Origin: Centroberyx gerrardi
Taxonomy: Eukaryota > Chordata > Actinopteri > Beryciformes > Berycidae
Reading direction: 5' to 3'
DNA length: 64,000 bases
Assembly: GCF_048128805.1 (NCBI RefSeq)
Contig: NC_136010.1
Location: 13,798,480-13,862,479, forward strand
The position numbers were made by a program, and so were the translations under genes. The notes under the pieces are model-generated. The model saw only the letters and a program-made list of their open reading frames with translations, made no database searches and had not been told where the DNA came from. Positions 1-13,331 of this stretch are shown one piece after another (within the stretch, counting starts at the first letter, position 1; each line of letters opens with the position of its first letter).

Positions 1-23
1 ACACACACACACACACACACACA
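1..23. repeat. (AC)n microsatellite at window edge
   Basis: Perfect AC dinucleotide run cut by the left edge. With a GT-rich stretch at about 96-150 it lies inside an intron of the SLC26 gene. Confidence 0.9.
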
Positions 24-696
24 AACATTATAAACGGTCCCAGGCCGAAGACTCCAAAACTTGTATGCTGGTACTTGTGGTATTTGCGTACATGTGAGTG
101 TGTGTACACGTGTGTGTGTGTGTGTGTGTGTGCATGCGTGTGTGTTTACTTGTGTCTTGCCCCCTGTGCTCTCCTGGATGAGACTGCGAGACAAGGAGGA
201 CGTCACACAGTAACACTGAAATAAGCTTCCAATAGAGTTACTAAGACCCAGGGCAAGCAGCTCCTGGAAAGAGAGAGAGAGAGAAATAGAGAGAGTAAAA
301 ATAATAGAGGTAAAATATCTCAATTTAAAGTAATAACATCCAAGTAATAGGTTAGCATTAGATGACATTAGATACCATTATTATGAATGAAAAAATGACA
401 AAATACACTAAATATACCAACTCACAATAATGGATGTCATGTATTTCTGGTCACTCTATGTATAGTATGCAGCCATAAATGTAATGGTTACACCCTAATT
501 GCACTGTTCATTAACTTCAAGGCCATGTCAACACCTCACCGCAGACGGAGAGCGGCTTCAGGCATATTTAAGGCACACTTGATTGAGCAAAGCTTGTTGG
601 ACATTAAAGATTTAGCAGGCCGGATCTTAGAGGCTGCGAGTGTCCTCAGCCTGTTTCTCTCCAGAGCAGAACGATCCCAGTCACATGCCTCTGCCA

Positions 697-729
<33 letters not shown>

Positions 730-1666
730 TGTGTGTGTGTGTGTGTGTTATAGAGAAAGAACAAGAAGAAGAGAAAAACAGACAGACAGGCACACAAGAA
801 TATACGTTATCAGTGGTTCTTCCTTTCTGTGTAGCTATTTTCAGGGGAACAAGAATAATTTTTCCACCAAAGTGATGGCATGACCAGATACTGGCATAGG
901 GAACTCAACGCAGGCTAATTTCAGGCCTAGAGAATGAATAATCAAAAAAAAAAAGAACAGGCAAAGGAGAACATCTCTGTATCTCCTTGCACATATGATA
1001 GAGAGAACGATAGATACTGCACTGTAGTAACTATGAAGAAGTAAGAGAAACCTATCCTCCTAAATTCATACTATGTAGTAATTTTGAAAACCTTTTCCCA
1101 AATGAAAAATTACAATATATTCTAGGAGAAAAAGGAGAGTGAAATATTGCTAACCTAATTATTAACAAACCTTCAGACACAAGGGACATTTGATACGCAG
1201 GAGTGTGCCCTTTGATAAATATATCTATTGATTTAGTGATCGATTATTATGATGTTATTCAACCATTTATTGCCGTTTTTTGTCACATTGTCATGGTTGC
1301 TGTTTGAATGTAGTGACAATCTGTTATTTGCTATTTCTGCTTTGGCAATAAGTGCTTTAGAATTGATTTTAACTGAATGGCGCGATAGAGACAAAGCGAT
1401 GTAGAAGCGATGTAACATTCAAAGAACATGGGTCTGTATAGTTATTTACGGCTCTGCTGTTGTCTGAGGCTATTTCCAGGACGACATGAATAATTTTTCC
1501 ACCAATGTGACAGCGTGATCTCGGTCTAATATTAGGCCGAGGTTTGACTCTGCCCCGGCTGCCATGGATCGGCAACAAAGAGAAGGTCTGTGCTTGAACA
1601 CTTAGTCACGCTGCCACTCCAGCTATAACTCTCACAGGTTTTTGAGAGTATACAGAGCTTTGTGCA

Positions 1667-1667
<1 letters not shown>

Positions 1668-1713
<46 letters not shown>

Positions 1714-1714
1714 T
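1668..1714. repeat. Compound (GT)n(GA)n microsatellite beside a splice donor
   Basis: GT run followed by a GA run. It begins about 13 bases inside the intron from the donor of the SLC26 exon at 1728-1875, so on the transcript strand a pyrimidine-rich tract follows the donor. Confidence 0.85.
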
Positions 1715-1727
1715 GTCTCAGCCTCAC

Positions 1728-3055
1728 CTGGTTGCTATCCACCTTGTAGCCATGTTTAAGGGCAAATGTTTTGCCCAGGGAGATGCTGATGGCGTAGCCC
1801 ACAATGGCCACCGCAAACGCATCGCCTACCACCTCCGAGAACAAAGTCACATCTGGGACACGAGGAGCCTTGAGCCTGCAGCGGTGGAGAGACAGGAGAG
1901 AGGAGGGATGAATAGAAGATCTTTATTACCCATGTCAAACAAGTCATTTACAGAGCCTCCTCTGCCTGGAATTTGTTACCCACCCGAATAAAACAGGCCA
2001 AGACTAAATATTCTCTCAAAAAATGATTTAAGCAAAAACTGCTGGGCTTTTCTAACTAATAAGTGTAGTTTTTTGTTGTGTCATTTTTGCTGTTGTTTTC
2101 TTTTTGTTGTCGTCATTGCTGCTGTGTTTCTGCTGAACATGTTATTTCAGTTTTTTTGCTCTTGAGGCATTATCTTTGAGCTGCCTCTTTCTGTGCTGTA
2201 AAGTGGATTATGTTGACTAATGGCTGTTTATTTTTAAAGTGTGGACCCCAGGAAGACTAGTCATCCGGAAGCTAATGGGGATCCAAATAAAGAACAAAGA
2301 CTGAGGAATGAAGAACTGGAATTTTCCTTTTTTCTTGTATACATAGTGCGCATAGGCAGCTCAACAAACAGCTCGGAGCACTGGGTCAGCTGCAGTGCAG
2401 ATCCCTTGGGGCCATCAGGAATAAACTCTCTTGACATGAAAGGAGATTAAACTGATGATCTTCTGGCTTCGGCTTTGCCTCGCTAACCTCAGACCTAGAA
2501 GTTGTGAGCTGAATTATCTGTGAAGGTCAAAGACTTGCTGACTTCCAGGCTTGCCAGTAACATAGACTTGTACATTGCTATTCCTTTATACAGACACTCT
2601 GCAGCTGGCAAAGACATGCACCTTGCCGATAATTTATGCGCACTGCACTGTCAACTTTTGGTTTTACCAAAAAATGTCACAAACACGAATGCCATGAATA
2701 TGCAAAGTTGTTATTTATCAAAAAAGGCAAAACAGCTCACGGTAGCTTTTGTATTTTTGAGAATCATCTGCCATTATATCTTATGTTTAGACGTCTCTGT
2801 CTCCTGTCTTCCTATCTGAATATGGCATATGGGTAGACTCAGCTCACACACACACGCACACACACACACCTTGACCCTGTTTCTTGGTACAATGTGTTAC
2901 TTTGCCATATCAACAATTTTACGTATCTGCTACTTTTGTGTCCATGACCTTGTGAACAGCGAGACCAGAATCAACTTTAGTGTATATGATTCTTATGGTC
3001 TTGTCTCTGTTGGGTCTACAGACTGGCACCAGCTGACTGTCCTGTGTCTCCTCTC

Positions 3056-3106
<51 letters not shown>

Positions 3107-3117
3107 CCTCTCTCTCT

Positions 3118-3152
<35 letters not shown>

Positions 3153-4724
3153 TACAGTGAAACATACGTAAACTTACCCACTGGGTATCTCTCCAACCAC
3201 ATCAACGCTGTATTTACTACTAAGCCCGGCAAAATAAGAGATGATTGTTGCTGCTATGATCTGTTGAAAAAAAAGACACAAGGAATGTCAGTTTGGTGTG
3301 TGGGGTGAATTATTACTTTCAACATATATGACCTCTTTGTTGGGAATGCAGGCGGAAAACAGGCCAGCCTTTTCTTAGAGTCAGTCCATCATTTTAACTA
3401 TCTGAAGAAGACATTAATGGGAAACCACACACTGACAAGGGAGAGTCTTAGCCTGTCATAGTCTCAGACAGGAGAACAACTGACAATGTAAAAAGAAAAA
3501 ATGTGTGACCAACACTGCAAAATGTTTAGATAAATTGGTTGACTGATAATGAATTGTTTTATTTATTAATTTAATGATATATCAACTGTATATTTATTGT
3601 TCATTGTCACTGTCGTGTGGCCAAGTTTGATTACTGTCATTTGAATTTGATGAATTTGTTTTGGTAGTAAGTACTTTTCTATTTCATGCTAATAAAGCAC
3701 CTTAAATTGAATTTAACTGAATTGAGTTATTGCTTTCCTCTGTCAGTTTTAGTTGACTGTGAGGTCGCGATGCCCCCTGCTGGACCATTAAGTGAACACA
3801 TACATGAGAGAAAAAAAGGAAGGGAACAAGGAAGGAAGGGAAAGAGGAGGTAAGCAAGGCAGGACAATAAGAAGGAATTAAGGAAATACCAAAGCAAGGA
3901 CTTACAACTATGAGTTCTATGGGGATGGGCAGAGGCAGCTTCTTGCTGTAGTAGGCATTAAGTTCCTTGACCACAATGAGAACAGCGAGCGCCACCAGGC
4001 TGACCACCAGCTCTGCCACGTTCGTCTCAGGTAGCAACGAACAAATGTCCACCAGGATCTGTGAGGGGAGGGAGGGAGGAACCGAGGGAGGAAGAGAGGG
4101 AGGAAGGAAGAGGTTTGAAATCAAATTATCACTTGCATTGCGAAGGAAGCAGCAAAGTGGGTGCAGTGACTTTGACTTCTAATAATAATAATAATCATCA
4201 TCAGTCATATGGTATAATACAGTCGTATAATAGTCATAAGGTGAGAAAATCAGAGCTGGCTCTAATGATGGGGAAACTGTGAGGGAACAAGTTACACTGA
4301 AACATACAATAACTGACTGCCGCTAATGTGAAACTTTATTGATTTCCAATTCCCTACAGAACGGCCTTTCTGGAACTGGTAGGGTTTCAGTGTCTTGCTG
4401 ATGGACACTTCAGCAGGGCAGATGCTTGTCTACACAGAGAGAAGGACATGAACCAGGATCCTCTGGTTGAAGGGCAGTCTCCCTACTCTCTGTGCCACCC
4501 TGCTGCCCCTGAGTATGTCTGCATGATGCATGATGTACTCACATAAACTTGGGAGAGCGGTCCGGAGAAGCGCGACGGCTTGATTCCAAACAGGTACTTG
4601 AGCTGGGAGATGGTGACATGACATGCCGCTCCTGTAGTGTAGCCACGAATCAGAGGCTCGGACAGGTAGGTGACCACGAAACCAAACCTCACCAAACCCA
4701 ACAGGATCTGAAGACAGAGAGAGA

Positions 4725-4773
<49 letters not shown>

Positions 4774-4874
4774 AGCCAGACATAGTGAAAGATGGGTTAT
4801 GTGTCGATACAGTCACTTCAGTATTTCAGTTTGGCGAAATTGGTGTGTGACAAGACTGGACAGGGCTTTTTAAG

Positions 4875-4908
<34 letters not shown>

Positions 4909-7900
4909 GAAAGAGTCCTCCTAGGACAGTGATGGCACATGCTATCTGTACTCTGTAGGCGTCCCGTGCATCGATGTCCACACCCCCTGTTCCATTGGTC
5001 CCATTGAGGATCTTAAAGTCACTGTCTGGCGCCAGCTTCTCTGTCACACTACCAATCATGATACTGATCACAGCAAACGTACCTGGACATACACATATAA
5101 ATACACACACGTGCACATAGACACACACACTGTATCCACATTGAATCCACCGATATCTTATATATATATATATGTTCTCTCCCTCATCACAACCTCCCCC
5201 ACCACACACACACACACACACACACGCACTTCGTCTCTCACCTATGGAGATGTGTCTGGAGCTGCCGAAGATGACGTAGAGCAGCACAGGGAAGAGGGAG
5301 GTGTACAGGCCAAACACAGGGGGTAAGGATGCCAGGAGGGCATACGCCATACCTGCCGAAGCATTACGATATTGTAAAGGAAAGCACAAATAGACACACT
5401 GCATATTTTCGACACAATGTCTGCCTTTACCTAATAGAGGACAATCTAAAAAACAGTATCTGTCTTCTTATTCAACGAGGAGTTTTGATGAACAACATCT
5501 AGGCTGTGTAAAATATGACAACACACTTCAAAGTGACACTGATTAAGTTTGTTAAAGGATAAGTTTGACGATTTTGGGCCTACATATAATTTGTGTCTTA
5601 ACTAGTACTTGGACCAGCAGACAATATTGGCTCCCTAGTCAGCTGTCAGTTGAAACAGCGAGCTCTGTTGCTAGCCTCTTGCTGCTAACAATGAGTCCAA
5701 ATCGGGTTTGTCAAAATATCTCCAAAAAAGCCAGTCTGTGAAAACGATGTTTTTATATCCACAGCCCAGAAAGCAGCAGCATGGCACTATTTCCACTCAG
5801 TGGAACTCTACCAGGCTCCATGTGTAATTGTTTACAATCTGACCCGACCGTCCGCAAAGCTAGATCACGCCGCCAGTAGGCACTTCCTCCCCACAGCAGG
5901 CTGTGCCGCAGCAGAGAAAAATAGTTCTGTCATTTCCTGATTAGTGAAAGTGTGCGTAATGAAGGAATTGTGTCATGAAATCTGAGCTAATTTTAATTTA
6001 TTTACTTTGCAACTTTTCCATTTACTCTCAACTCCCCTGTGGAGCCTAAAAATGGCGTCTTTGGAGATATTATGACAAACCCCGTTTGGACTCATTGTTA
6101 GCAGCAAGAGGCTAGCAATGCTCGCCTTTTCAACCAACGGGAGCCTTGGTAGCCAATACTGTCTGTGGGTCCAAGTACTACAGGTATGTAAGAAACAAAT
6201 TAGATAGGTCCAAAATTGTTGAACTTATCCTTTAAGTTTGTGCGGTGTGCTTCTGTGTTCATTCCAATACACATATTCATACAAACCCTGTGGCAGGTGC
6301 ATGATGCCCACACTGATGCCAGAGATGAAATCCCCCATGGCATTTTCTCTGATGGAGTAGTGAGGCAGCCAGGAGAGGACAGGCACACAGCTCAGCACCG
6401 TCTGCTTCAGCCTGGGACCCGAACACCTGTGACCAGGGGTGGGGACATGGGATTGAGCAATTCGAGAGATACATTGTGATAGATAAAAAATCACATTCAC
6501 ATTCCTGATTACACAATAATGACGTCAGATAGTACACAATTTCACGTTCCACATTTCTTCAAAATTCCTCAAACTTCCCATGTCCCGTCACCGTCCCTTT
6601 AAGGGGTCAACCTGGTGACTCAGCCACAGTGTTTTGGCTTCTGTTTGATTATATGGTCTGTCAGTTGTCAGGTTTGAAGGCACTGGCAACGTCCTCTGAG
6701 GCAGGATCAGGCATGCTATGGTGTGTCAGTGAGTCAACATCACAACAGCCAACAGAGAAAATGAGAGGGAGGAATAACGGTTTTCATTAGGGGTATCAGT
6801 GGTTCAACTAAGATGGTGTTAGAAAACATTGTCGTGAACTGAAATAAAAATAAGAATAATAATAAGACTGTGAAAAAACAGAACTACTTGTCTACTTGTA
6901 AAACGAACTAAAATAAAATAAAAATATATGTCAAATGTCTTTTTGTTTATGTGCAACTTTTGGGCATTTTTGAAGAACTCTAATTGAAAATTGTTTTGTT
7001 TTTTTTGTTATTTGTATTATACAATACCCGTTGCTCACAATTACAAAATACCTTTTTTGAACTTCTATCATTACACCTTAAAAAAATACTAAAAATAGAG
7101 CTGAAATGAAATAAAACCTAAACATAAAACTACCAAACCCATACTGAAAACAAACTAAAACTAATCTGAAATTGACAAAAATTGAAAACTATATATAAAA
7201 AAATATGTATTTTTATTATTTGGGGCCAATTTGCAGTGGTTGTACTGTGTGTGTTTTGAATGTTGGAACAGCTGCAGCACAATGTTTATCAGCCGGCCTT
7301 GTAGGAGAGTGACATGCTGGCTGTACCATCAGAAGAGTGTCAATATGCCACTTGATATGACAGATATAAAATACTAGTGAACTGAATGTAAAAGTAACAT
7401 CTTCAGTATCGGAATGCCTGCGTAACAAAATATTAGATTAATGTCTTTTGTTACATCAAACAAACATATGATGATGTGACGTAACCATGTATCTTGTTTT
7501 TGTCCTCCGCTCCTTATTAATATGTTACAAGATCAAGGAAGATACATTCCTCATGTTAATCGAATTGGTTAACATCTGCTCTCAAACTAAGGCCTGCATC
7601 ATTCTGATTGGTTAATATTTGGTGAAAGCGGCGTACAGTGTGTCACAGGGTGTTATGAGGGCTCCCCTCCAAAGAGAACTGTGAACTTTGCTCATCCGCT
7701 CTCACTAAATCACTCAGATGAAACTATCCGTCAGCCTTTTGTAACCGCTGGCATTCTGCTGTTGCATTTTGTCTCTTGGGATTGCGTAACGATTATTCTT
7801 TTGAGCCAAATAAAACCATGCACACACACTTACAGTATGTACACACGTGCACACCCACACACACACAGCACACTGAAACACCCACTCATTCACGTGTTTC

Positions 7901-8268
7901 ACAGGTGTTTAACAGGTCAAGAGCAAACAGTTAGAGACAGTTAACAGACAGGCACAGACACACACACATGTACTATAATGTAAGTATACATGCACTTTTA
8001 CACACAATCTAATCCTGAAACTGCCTTGTCAGTGCACATCACAGTGTCACAGTCCTTTCCATTCTCATCTCCCTGTCCCTCCTCCTCTCCTCTCCTCTCC
8101 TCTCCTCTGTCCTCCTCTATATTCTTACCTGAGACAATCTTTCACCCGCTCACACAGGGGTGGCTTAGTGGAGTGCGTCCTTTTCCGTGCCACTTCATCC
8201 AGGCACAGCTCATCCAGAACGTCCCGCTGCACAAAATACTCCCCGGTCAAGTGGTCCCGCACCTTCAT
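1728..8268 (-). CDS. slc26a6: SLC26 family anion exchanger, SLC26A6-like (N-terminal part)
   Basis: Eight coding exons, in transcript order: 8268-8129, 6426-6287, 5352-5242, 5082-4907, 4707-4543, 4058-3906, 3260-3178 and 1875-1728. All have GT-AG borders and join in phase to 372 residues. The start at 8268 has G at -3 and an in-frame TGA eight codons upstream. Residues about 97-125 carry the SulP signature ([20 protein letters not shown]), followed by [13 protein letters not shown]. An NGTNGT sequon loop sits near residue 160, where SLC26A6 is glycosylated. The last exon ends ...[13 protein letters not shown], where human SLC26A6 continues into its later membrane segments and STAS domain, so the remainder must lie left of the window. 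SLC26A6 is a plasma-membrane Cl-/HCO3-/oxalate exchanger. The A6 assignment rests on remembered sequence; a fish A3-type paralogue is the main alternative. Confidence 0.85.
3058..3152. repeat. Compound (TC)n(AC)n microsatellite
   Basis: About 55 bases of TC followed by about 30 bases of AC, in the SLC26 intron 25 bases from the 83-bp exon at 3178-3260. Confidence 0.9.
4365..4510. repeat. Dispersed repeat, SINE-like, copy A
   Basis: The stretch (ggaactggtagggtttcagtgtcttgctgatggacacttcagcagg, then a second box ending in gtgccaccctgctgcc) is similar to 41925-42055 and 58555-58680 in the samhd1 introns. All have the same order of boxes and the same orientation. It resembles an abundant fish repeat, but its class was not determined. 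Confidence 0.5.
4711..4771. repeat. (GA)n microsatellite
   Basis: Nearly perfect GA run, immediately 5' (transcript sense) of the acceptor of the SLC26 exon at 4543-4707, so it forms a CT-rich tract before that acceptor. Confidence 0.9.
4878..4906. repeat. (CA)n microsatellite forming a splice donor
   Basis: On the transcript strand this is (GT)n, and its first GT is the donor of the SLC26 exon 5082-4907 (CTTTCAG followed by gtgtgtgtgt). No other GT donor keeps the frame here. Confidence 0.8.
5556..6231. mobile_element. piggyBac-like non-autonomous foldback element
   Basis: A 676-bp element flanked on both sides by TTAA (5552-5555 and 6232-6235). Its ends are AGGATAAGTT and the inverse. The inverted repeat is very long: the left arm, through the shared cttgctgctaacaatgagtccaaa block near 5680, matches the right arm reversed (near 6085) over roughly 150-190 bp with scattered mismatches. 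It has no transposase and lies in the SLC26 intron between the exons at 5242 and 6287. TTAA duplication is typical of piggyBac-type elements; the class is inferred from that alone. Confidence 0.75.
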
Positions 8269-9547
8269 GTCTATCTGACCAAGTTCAAGTCAGCCCCAAA
8301 TTTCTCTTTCGGCTCCTTTTTCGGCTTAAGGGTCCTGTCTTGTCTGGAAAACCCACTCACAGATCTCTCTTGCACCTCAAAAGCCACATATAGTGCAAGA
8401 TAAGTGAAGGCTCCTCAGTGTGCTGTACTGGATTGGCAATGCTTGTTTCTGCAGCTGTACTTTTTGGACTGTGGGAGTGACTGCTCCTCTCCTGTCCTTA
8501 TGAGAGAGAACACCCACCCACCCCACCCTGTCCCCACTTCTCTGTGCACACACCTGTGGAAATGTGTGCATGTGTGTGTGTGTGTGTTTGTCTGTGTATG
8601 TTAGTTATCCTATGATGATTAACTTAGGGAAAACCACAGCTGAAAGGCTGGCGGCGGTGGTAAACACTTGAAACTGTGAAACAGACGCTCTTTTTACCTC
8701 ATATGACAGCGCTCAAGTGGATACACACTGCTGATGCTTGCATATAATACTGTGTGCTATACTGATCAGATTCACGTGAACATATTATGGTATATTTTCT
8801 CCTATAAAGCAAACACCTGGCCGACTTCTGGAAAGGAGTCAGGTTATGTTTGTATGAACGCACCAGATTGACTGGGCTAGTAATACCTTATCTTTATGGC
8901 TGTCTCGCTTTCCTCATTCAGGAGATAAAGTGACAATATTTTCAGTGGCAACAGGAAAGTTGTGATATTTTCTGCTACTGGCATTGCCCAGTATGTTTTA
9001 TGGAACGGAAAGGTTTGTTTACTGACCAAATGGATTGAGACTGGCCATGTCACAGCTGTTGCTTTTACTGTAATGTGTGTGTATTTTTGTGCTGCCTGCT
9101 TATGTTTCCGTCAAATCCGTCAAACAGCCTTAATAAAACTCAGTCTCTCTCTCTCACACACACACACACCAACTTATGTGTCCGTACTGAATGAGTGCAG
9201 TAAATGTGTGCACCTCACAGATCTAGAAAAATTCTACTCTCTCTTTTGAATGATCGAGTTTAAATTGAACCACTTAATGTACAATTAAGTGATAGAATTG
9301 AGTGAATAGAATATTTAGGGAAATTTGCTTAAAAGTAGCATACAATATTTAATTTCTAAAATGTGTAAATGTTGTTTAAAAAGCACCTTTAGCACATTGT
9401 TGAGACCAACCATCCAGTGGAATAAGCTGACCAACACATGCTCATTTAATACACAAATACACATGCAAAGATGAGTCTCTTTATATGCATTGTATGTTAT
9501 ACTGTATATCTATCATTTTTCTTTGATAAATTAAAAAGGGCCCAATA
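8269..9547. other. 5' flank of the SLC26 gene, no further gene seen
   Basis: Region upstream of the SLC26 start, with short CA/GT tracts near 8565-8600 and 9150-9170. No exon with family resemblance was recognised on either strand. Untranslated exons and the promoter probably lie here but could not be placed. Confidence 0.5.
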
Positions 9548-9549
9548 TA

Positions 9550-10715
9550 CACTACATGGCCAAAAGTATGCAGACACCCCTTCTAATTAGTGGATTCAGC
9601 TTTTTCAGCCACACCCATTGCTGACAGGTATATAAAATCAGGCACGCAGCCATGCAATTTCCATAGACAAACATTAACACTAGAACGGGCCGAACTGACG
9701 ATCTCAGGTACTTTCAATGTGGCACCATCACAGGATGCCACCTTTCCAACAAGTCAGTTCGTCAAATTTCTGCCCTGCTAGAGCTGCCCCAGTCAATTGT
9801 AAGTGCTGTTATTGTGAAGTGGAAACGTCTAAGAGCAACAACAGCTCAGGGGCGAAGCTGTAGGACACACAAGCTCACAGAACGGGACCAGCGGGTTTGT
9901 AACACTCACTGCTGAGTTCCAAACTGCCTCTGGAAGCAACGTCAGCACGAGAAATGTTCGTCGGGAGCTTCAGGAAATGGGTTTCCATGGCCGAGCAGCC
10001 GCACACAAGCTTAAGATCACCATGCAGAATGCCAAGCGTCAGCTGGAGTGGTGTAAAGCTCGCCACTGTTGGACTCTGGAGCAATAGAAACGTGTTCTCT
10101 GGAGTGATGAATCATGCTTCACCATCTGGCAGTCCGACAAACCAGTCTGGGTTTGGCAGATGCCAGGAGAACGCTACCTGCCCAAATGCAGAGTGCCAAC
10201 TGTAATGTTTGGTGAAGGAGGAATAATGGTCTGGGGCTGTCTTTCATGGTTCAGGCTCGGCTCCTTAGTTCCAGTGAAGGGAGATCTTAACACTACAGCA
10301 TACAATGACATTCTGGAGGATTGTGCGCTTCTAACTTTGTGGCAACAGTTTGGGGAAGCCCTGTTTCAGCAGGACAATGCCCCTATATAGAAATAGTTTG
10401 TCGAGTTCGGTGTGGAAGAACCTGACCGGCCTGCACAGAGCGCTGACCTCAACCCCATCCAACACTTATGGGATGAACTGGAATGCCGACTGCGAGCCGG
10501 GCCTAATCGCCCAACATCAGTGTCCAACCTCACTATGTGGGATGAATGAAAGCAAATCCCCGCAGCAATGTTCCAACATCTAGTGGAAAGCCTTCCCAAG
10601 AAGAGTGGAGGCTGTTATAGAGCAGCAAAGGGGGGACCAACTCTTTATTAATGCCCATGATGTTGGAATGAGATGTTCGAGGAGCAGGTGTCCACATACT
10701 TTTGGCCATATAATG
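9550..10715 (+). mobile_element. Tc1/mariner-like transposon with intact ends and dead transposase
   Basis: A 1166-bp element flanked by TA (9548-9549 and 10716-10717). Terminal inverted repeats of about 28 bp read CACTACATGGCCAAAAGTAT at the left and CATTATATGGCCAAAAGTAT (reversed) at the right, with only a few mismatches overall. Fish genomes carry many copies of such Tc1-type elements. The interior is a degraded transposase. Confidence 0.92.
9690..10600 (+). pseudogene. Tc1-type DDE transposase, broken
   Basis: Transposase-like segments occur in changing frames. An N-terminal helix-turn-helix part lies near 9700-9860. A catalytic-core part near 10200-10385 includes GIMVWGCLS and LFQQDNAP, whose D is the second acid of the DD34E triad. 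A part near 10440-10500 includes DLNPIQHLWDELE, carrying the final E. Several frameshifts and stops separate them, so no functional protein is possible. The ends remain recognisable and could in principle be mobilised by a related active enzyme. Confidence 0.85.
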
Positions 10716-13299
10716 TATCACTTTGACTTCAAAACTTTCCAGGGTTTCCAAACTGGCGCATAAGAGCCTAGTTAACTCTCTGACACTTACCTTTGAACCA
10801 GACGACCTAATCTGACAAACTCATTAGTCACATTCCTAACAAGCTATTTGAAGTTTATGTTGAGCTGGGTTACTCTTTAATAAGGTCTTTGTCAACATGA
10901 CTTTTACTATTGATTTAGGTTTATCTTGGAGTTGTATAGAGCGGTGATAAATGTTTGTGTCACATTCCACATCTCATTAATTTGGAAGGGGGAGGTCTTT
11001 TGGAAACTGATGAGGGGCCGGTTGACACCATTATCTGTTTTTGCTGTGAACAACTCAAATATTTGATGTTACTCACTTATCTGTACAAGCTTTTGGATGA
11101 AGCGGTCTAGAAGCCTTTATTGAAAGCCTTATTTGCCCTTCTGCTATAAGCCCTTAAATCAACATTTATAGCTCACCGGGGAGAATGAAAACTAGCTGGC
11201 ATATGCTGTTTTGCTCAATGTCTTCAATTTATGAGGTTGAACAATTTTACAAAAACAGGAGTTAGAAATACATGTTGCATGCTTTTCTTCTGCAATACCA
11301 CTGTTCATTATGTATTTTTATGTACCTTAAACACTTGGAAAAATGCCATGTATTCTTTTATTTTAGATTTTATTGTATAGTATTATTTTGGCCATTGTAC
11401 TAAGAGCCAATCAGGATTTTTGTGTTTTCTAGTGACAATGGGAAGACAATGAATATCACTGTCCTACAGCATTTTAAAGGAACAACTGCTGTCACATAAT
11501 ATGGTTTTTGTGTTTCTGTCTGAAATGACTAACAGTAATAGATCACCGTTGGACATAACAGGAAACATCATCCCTGCACATATTAACTTCTGCCTCCATC
11601 ACACATGTGAAGGAATGTGAGGTCTTCAAGCTAAGGAACACCGACGACCACGCAGACCGGATAGGCTAACAAGAAAATACAGAAGATGGGAAGAAAGAAA
11701 ATTAGCATACTGAGATGGAGGAGAAGATAAAAAGAAAGAGACAGAAAAAGAGAGAGGGCATAGTGTGAAAATACCTGTTATTCTTAGTGTCCAAATCTCA
11801 CTGCTGCTTTATTATTGATTGATAATTGAATGTTGTAGTCCTATATTTTGTAATCCTAGGTCCTCCTTGAAAGAACGCTAATCTCAAAAAACTGTAAAAG
11901 TAAACACAGAGACATTTTTATCATTATATTTTAAATGTGCAATGTTGGTTTTTCCAGATAAAACATACGAGAAGTAAAAAATATTTTTAAACTGGTTACA
12001 TTAGATTAAACTACTAAAAAAGACGATTTCATAAAATAAAAAAGGTGTAATTTCTTATAGCAATTTACAGCAAAGATAATGCTTCCTTTCCCTTTTAAAA
12101 ATCCCCATGTCCTGAACATGGAGCAACACAAAGCAGCACAAATGTGTTATAAAAATCCTACGTACTGAATGCTGCCCAGGCTAAGCAAACTCAAAAATAA
12201 AAAAATTATTAATAAAATTTATAGAAAAGAAAGATAAGGGGGGAGTATTCACCGGAAAATGTTATCTTGTGGTCGATGTGCCATTGTATGAGGATTTCAA
12301 ATGCAGAGAATCGTGTTGCCCACCTTTTCTATTGTATTAAATCTTATCAAAAGGTAAATAGCTAGATAAATCATTTAACAACTGGGATAGGGAGGCGGAG
12401 TGTCTGATTATATGTCTGATAATGATTATAGATTTCTTTATGGCTAATAAGGAAAAGTCAACTTTCTTCTTGAACTAGTTTCCTGAAAAGGTTTTGTTTG
12501 TAGACATGTGAGGTGGATAAGGGGTAGAACGGATAGAAATGCCAGAACATCTTGATGTTTTATTGATGACAGAGGTCCAAAAAGTTCTCTCTTTTTTTTG
12601 TGTTTTTCACATCACTAGCAGAGTAATCAGAGTAAGTAATGTAAATTCAGCAGGCCAAACTTTCCAGGGTAAAATAATCCAGATGTATAGTTTTAAATGA
12701 AGACAATTTGTGCCCATTAAGAGAGCAAGTGTGGATGTTTAGACAAATGTGCCCCCAATCCTCATACTTCATTTTCTACACTTTCTTTTTGTTGCCGTTA
12801 TTTTTAAAGATGTACCATTGAATAGTTGTTCATAAATCTAGGAGGTCAACAATGTATGATACACTAATCGAACTCTAATACATACAATTCAATGCACAAA
12901 TACGTAGGCAAACCTTGTTATATCCATATAACTTTGTCATGATTCAGTGACAAGCAATTTGCCTGTTTTTCAGTCATGCTAGGGACTGTCCAAGTCAAGT
13001 ACAAGTTTGAATATGTGCTGTAAAACTGATAAAACTGAAAACTTCAATCCATCAATTCAAAGTTTGCAAATTGTTGGATTTGTTGATGGATGTAAGCTTT
13101 TTACTCAATGTGCTCTCAGATCACCTGGTCAATAAATACAGACTTGTTCTGGGTAAACTGCATGAGAGCCAACTTTCCAGGAGTACACACGTGGCCAAAG
13201 GTCCTTATGAACAACTTCTGGTCAGGGAATTTGCAGTGTGGCAACACTTTCATTGAGACATGTGGACACACACTGTACGTGTACACACACACACACACA

Positions 13300-13331
<32 letters not shown>

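Noticed and set aside
2829-3308. 159-codon plus-strand open frame
   Set aside because: About half is translated (TC)n(AC)n repeat, and it overlaps the SLC26 exon on the other strand.
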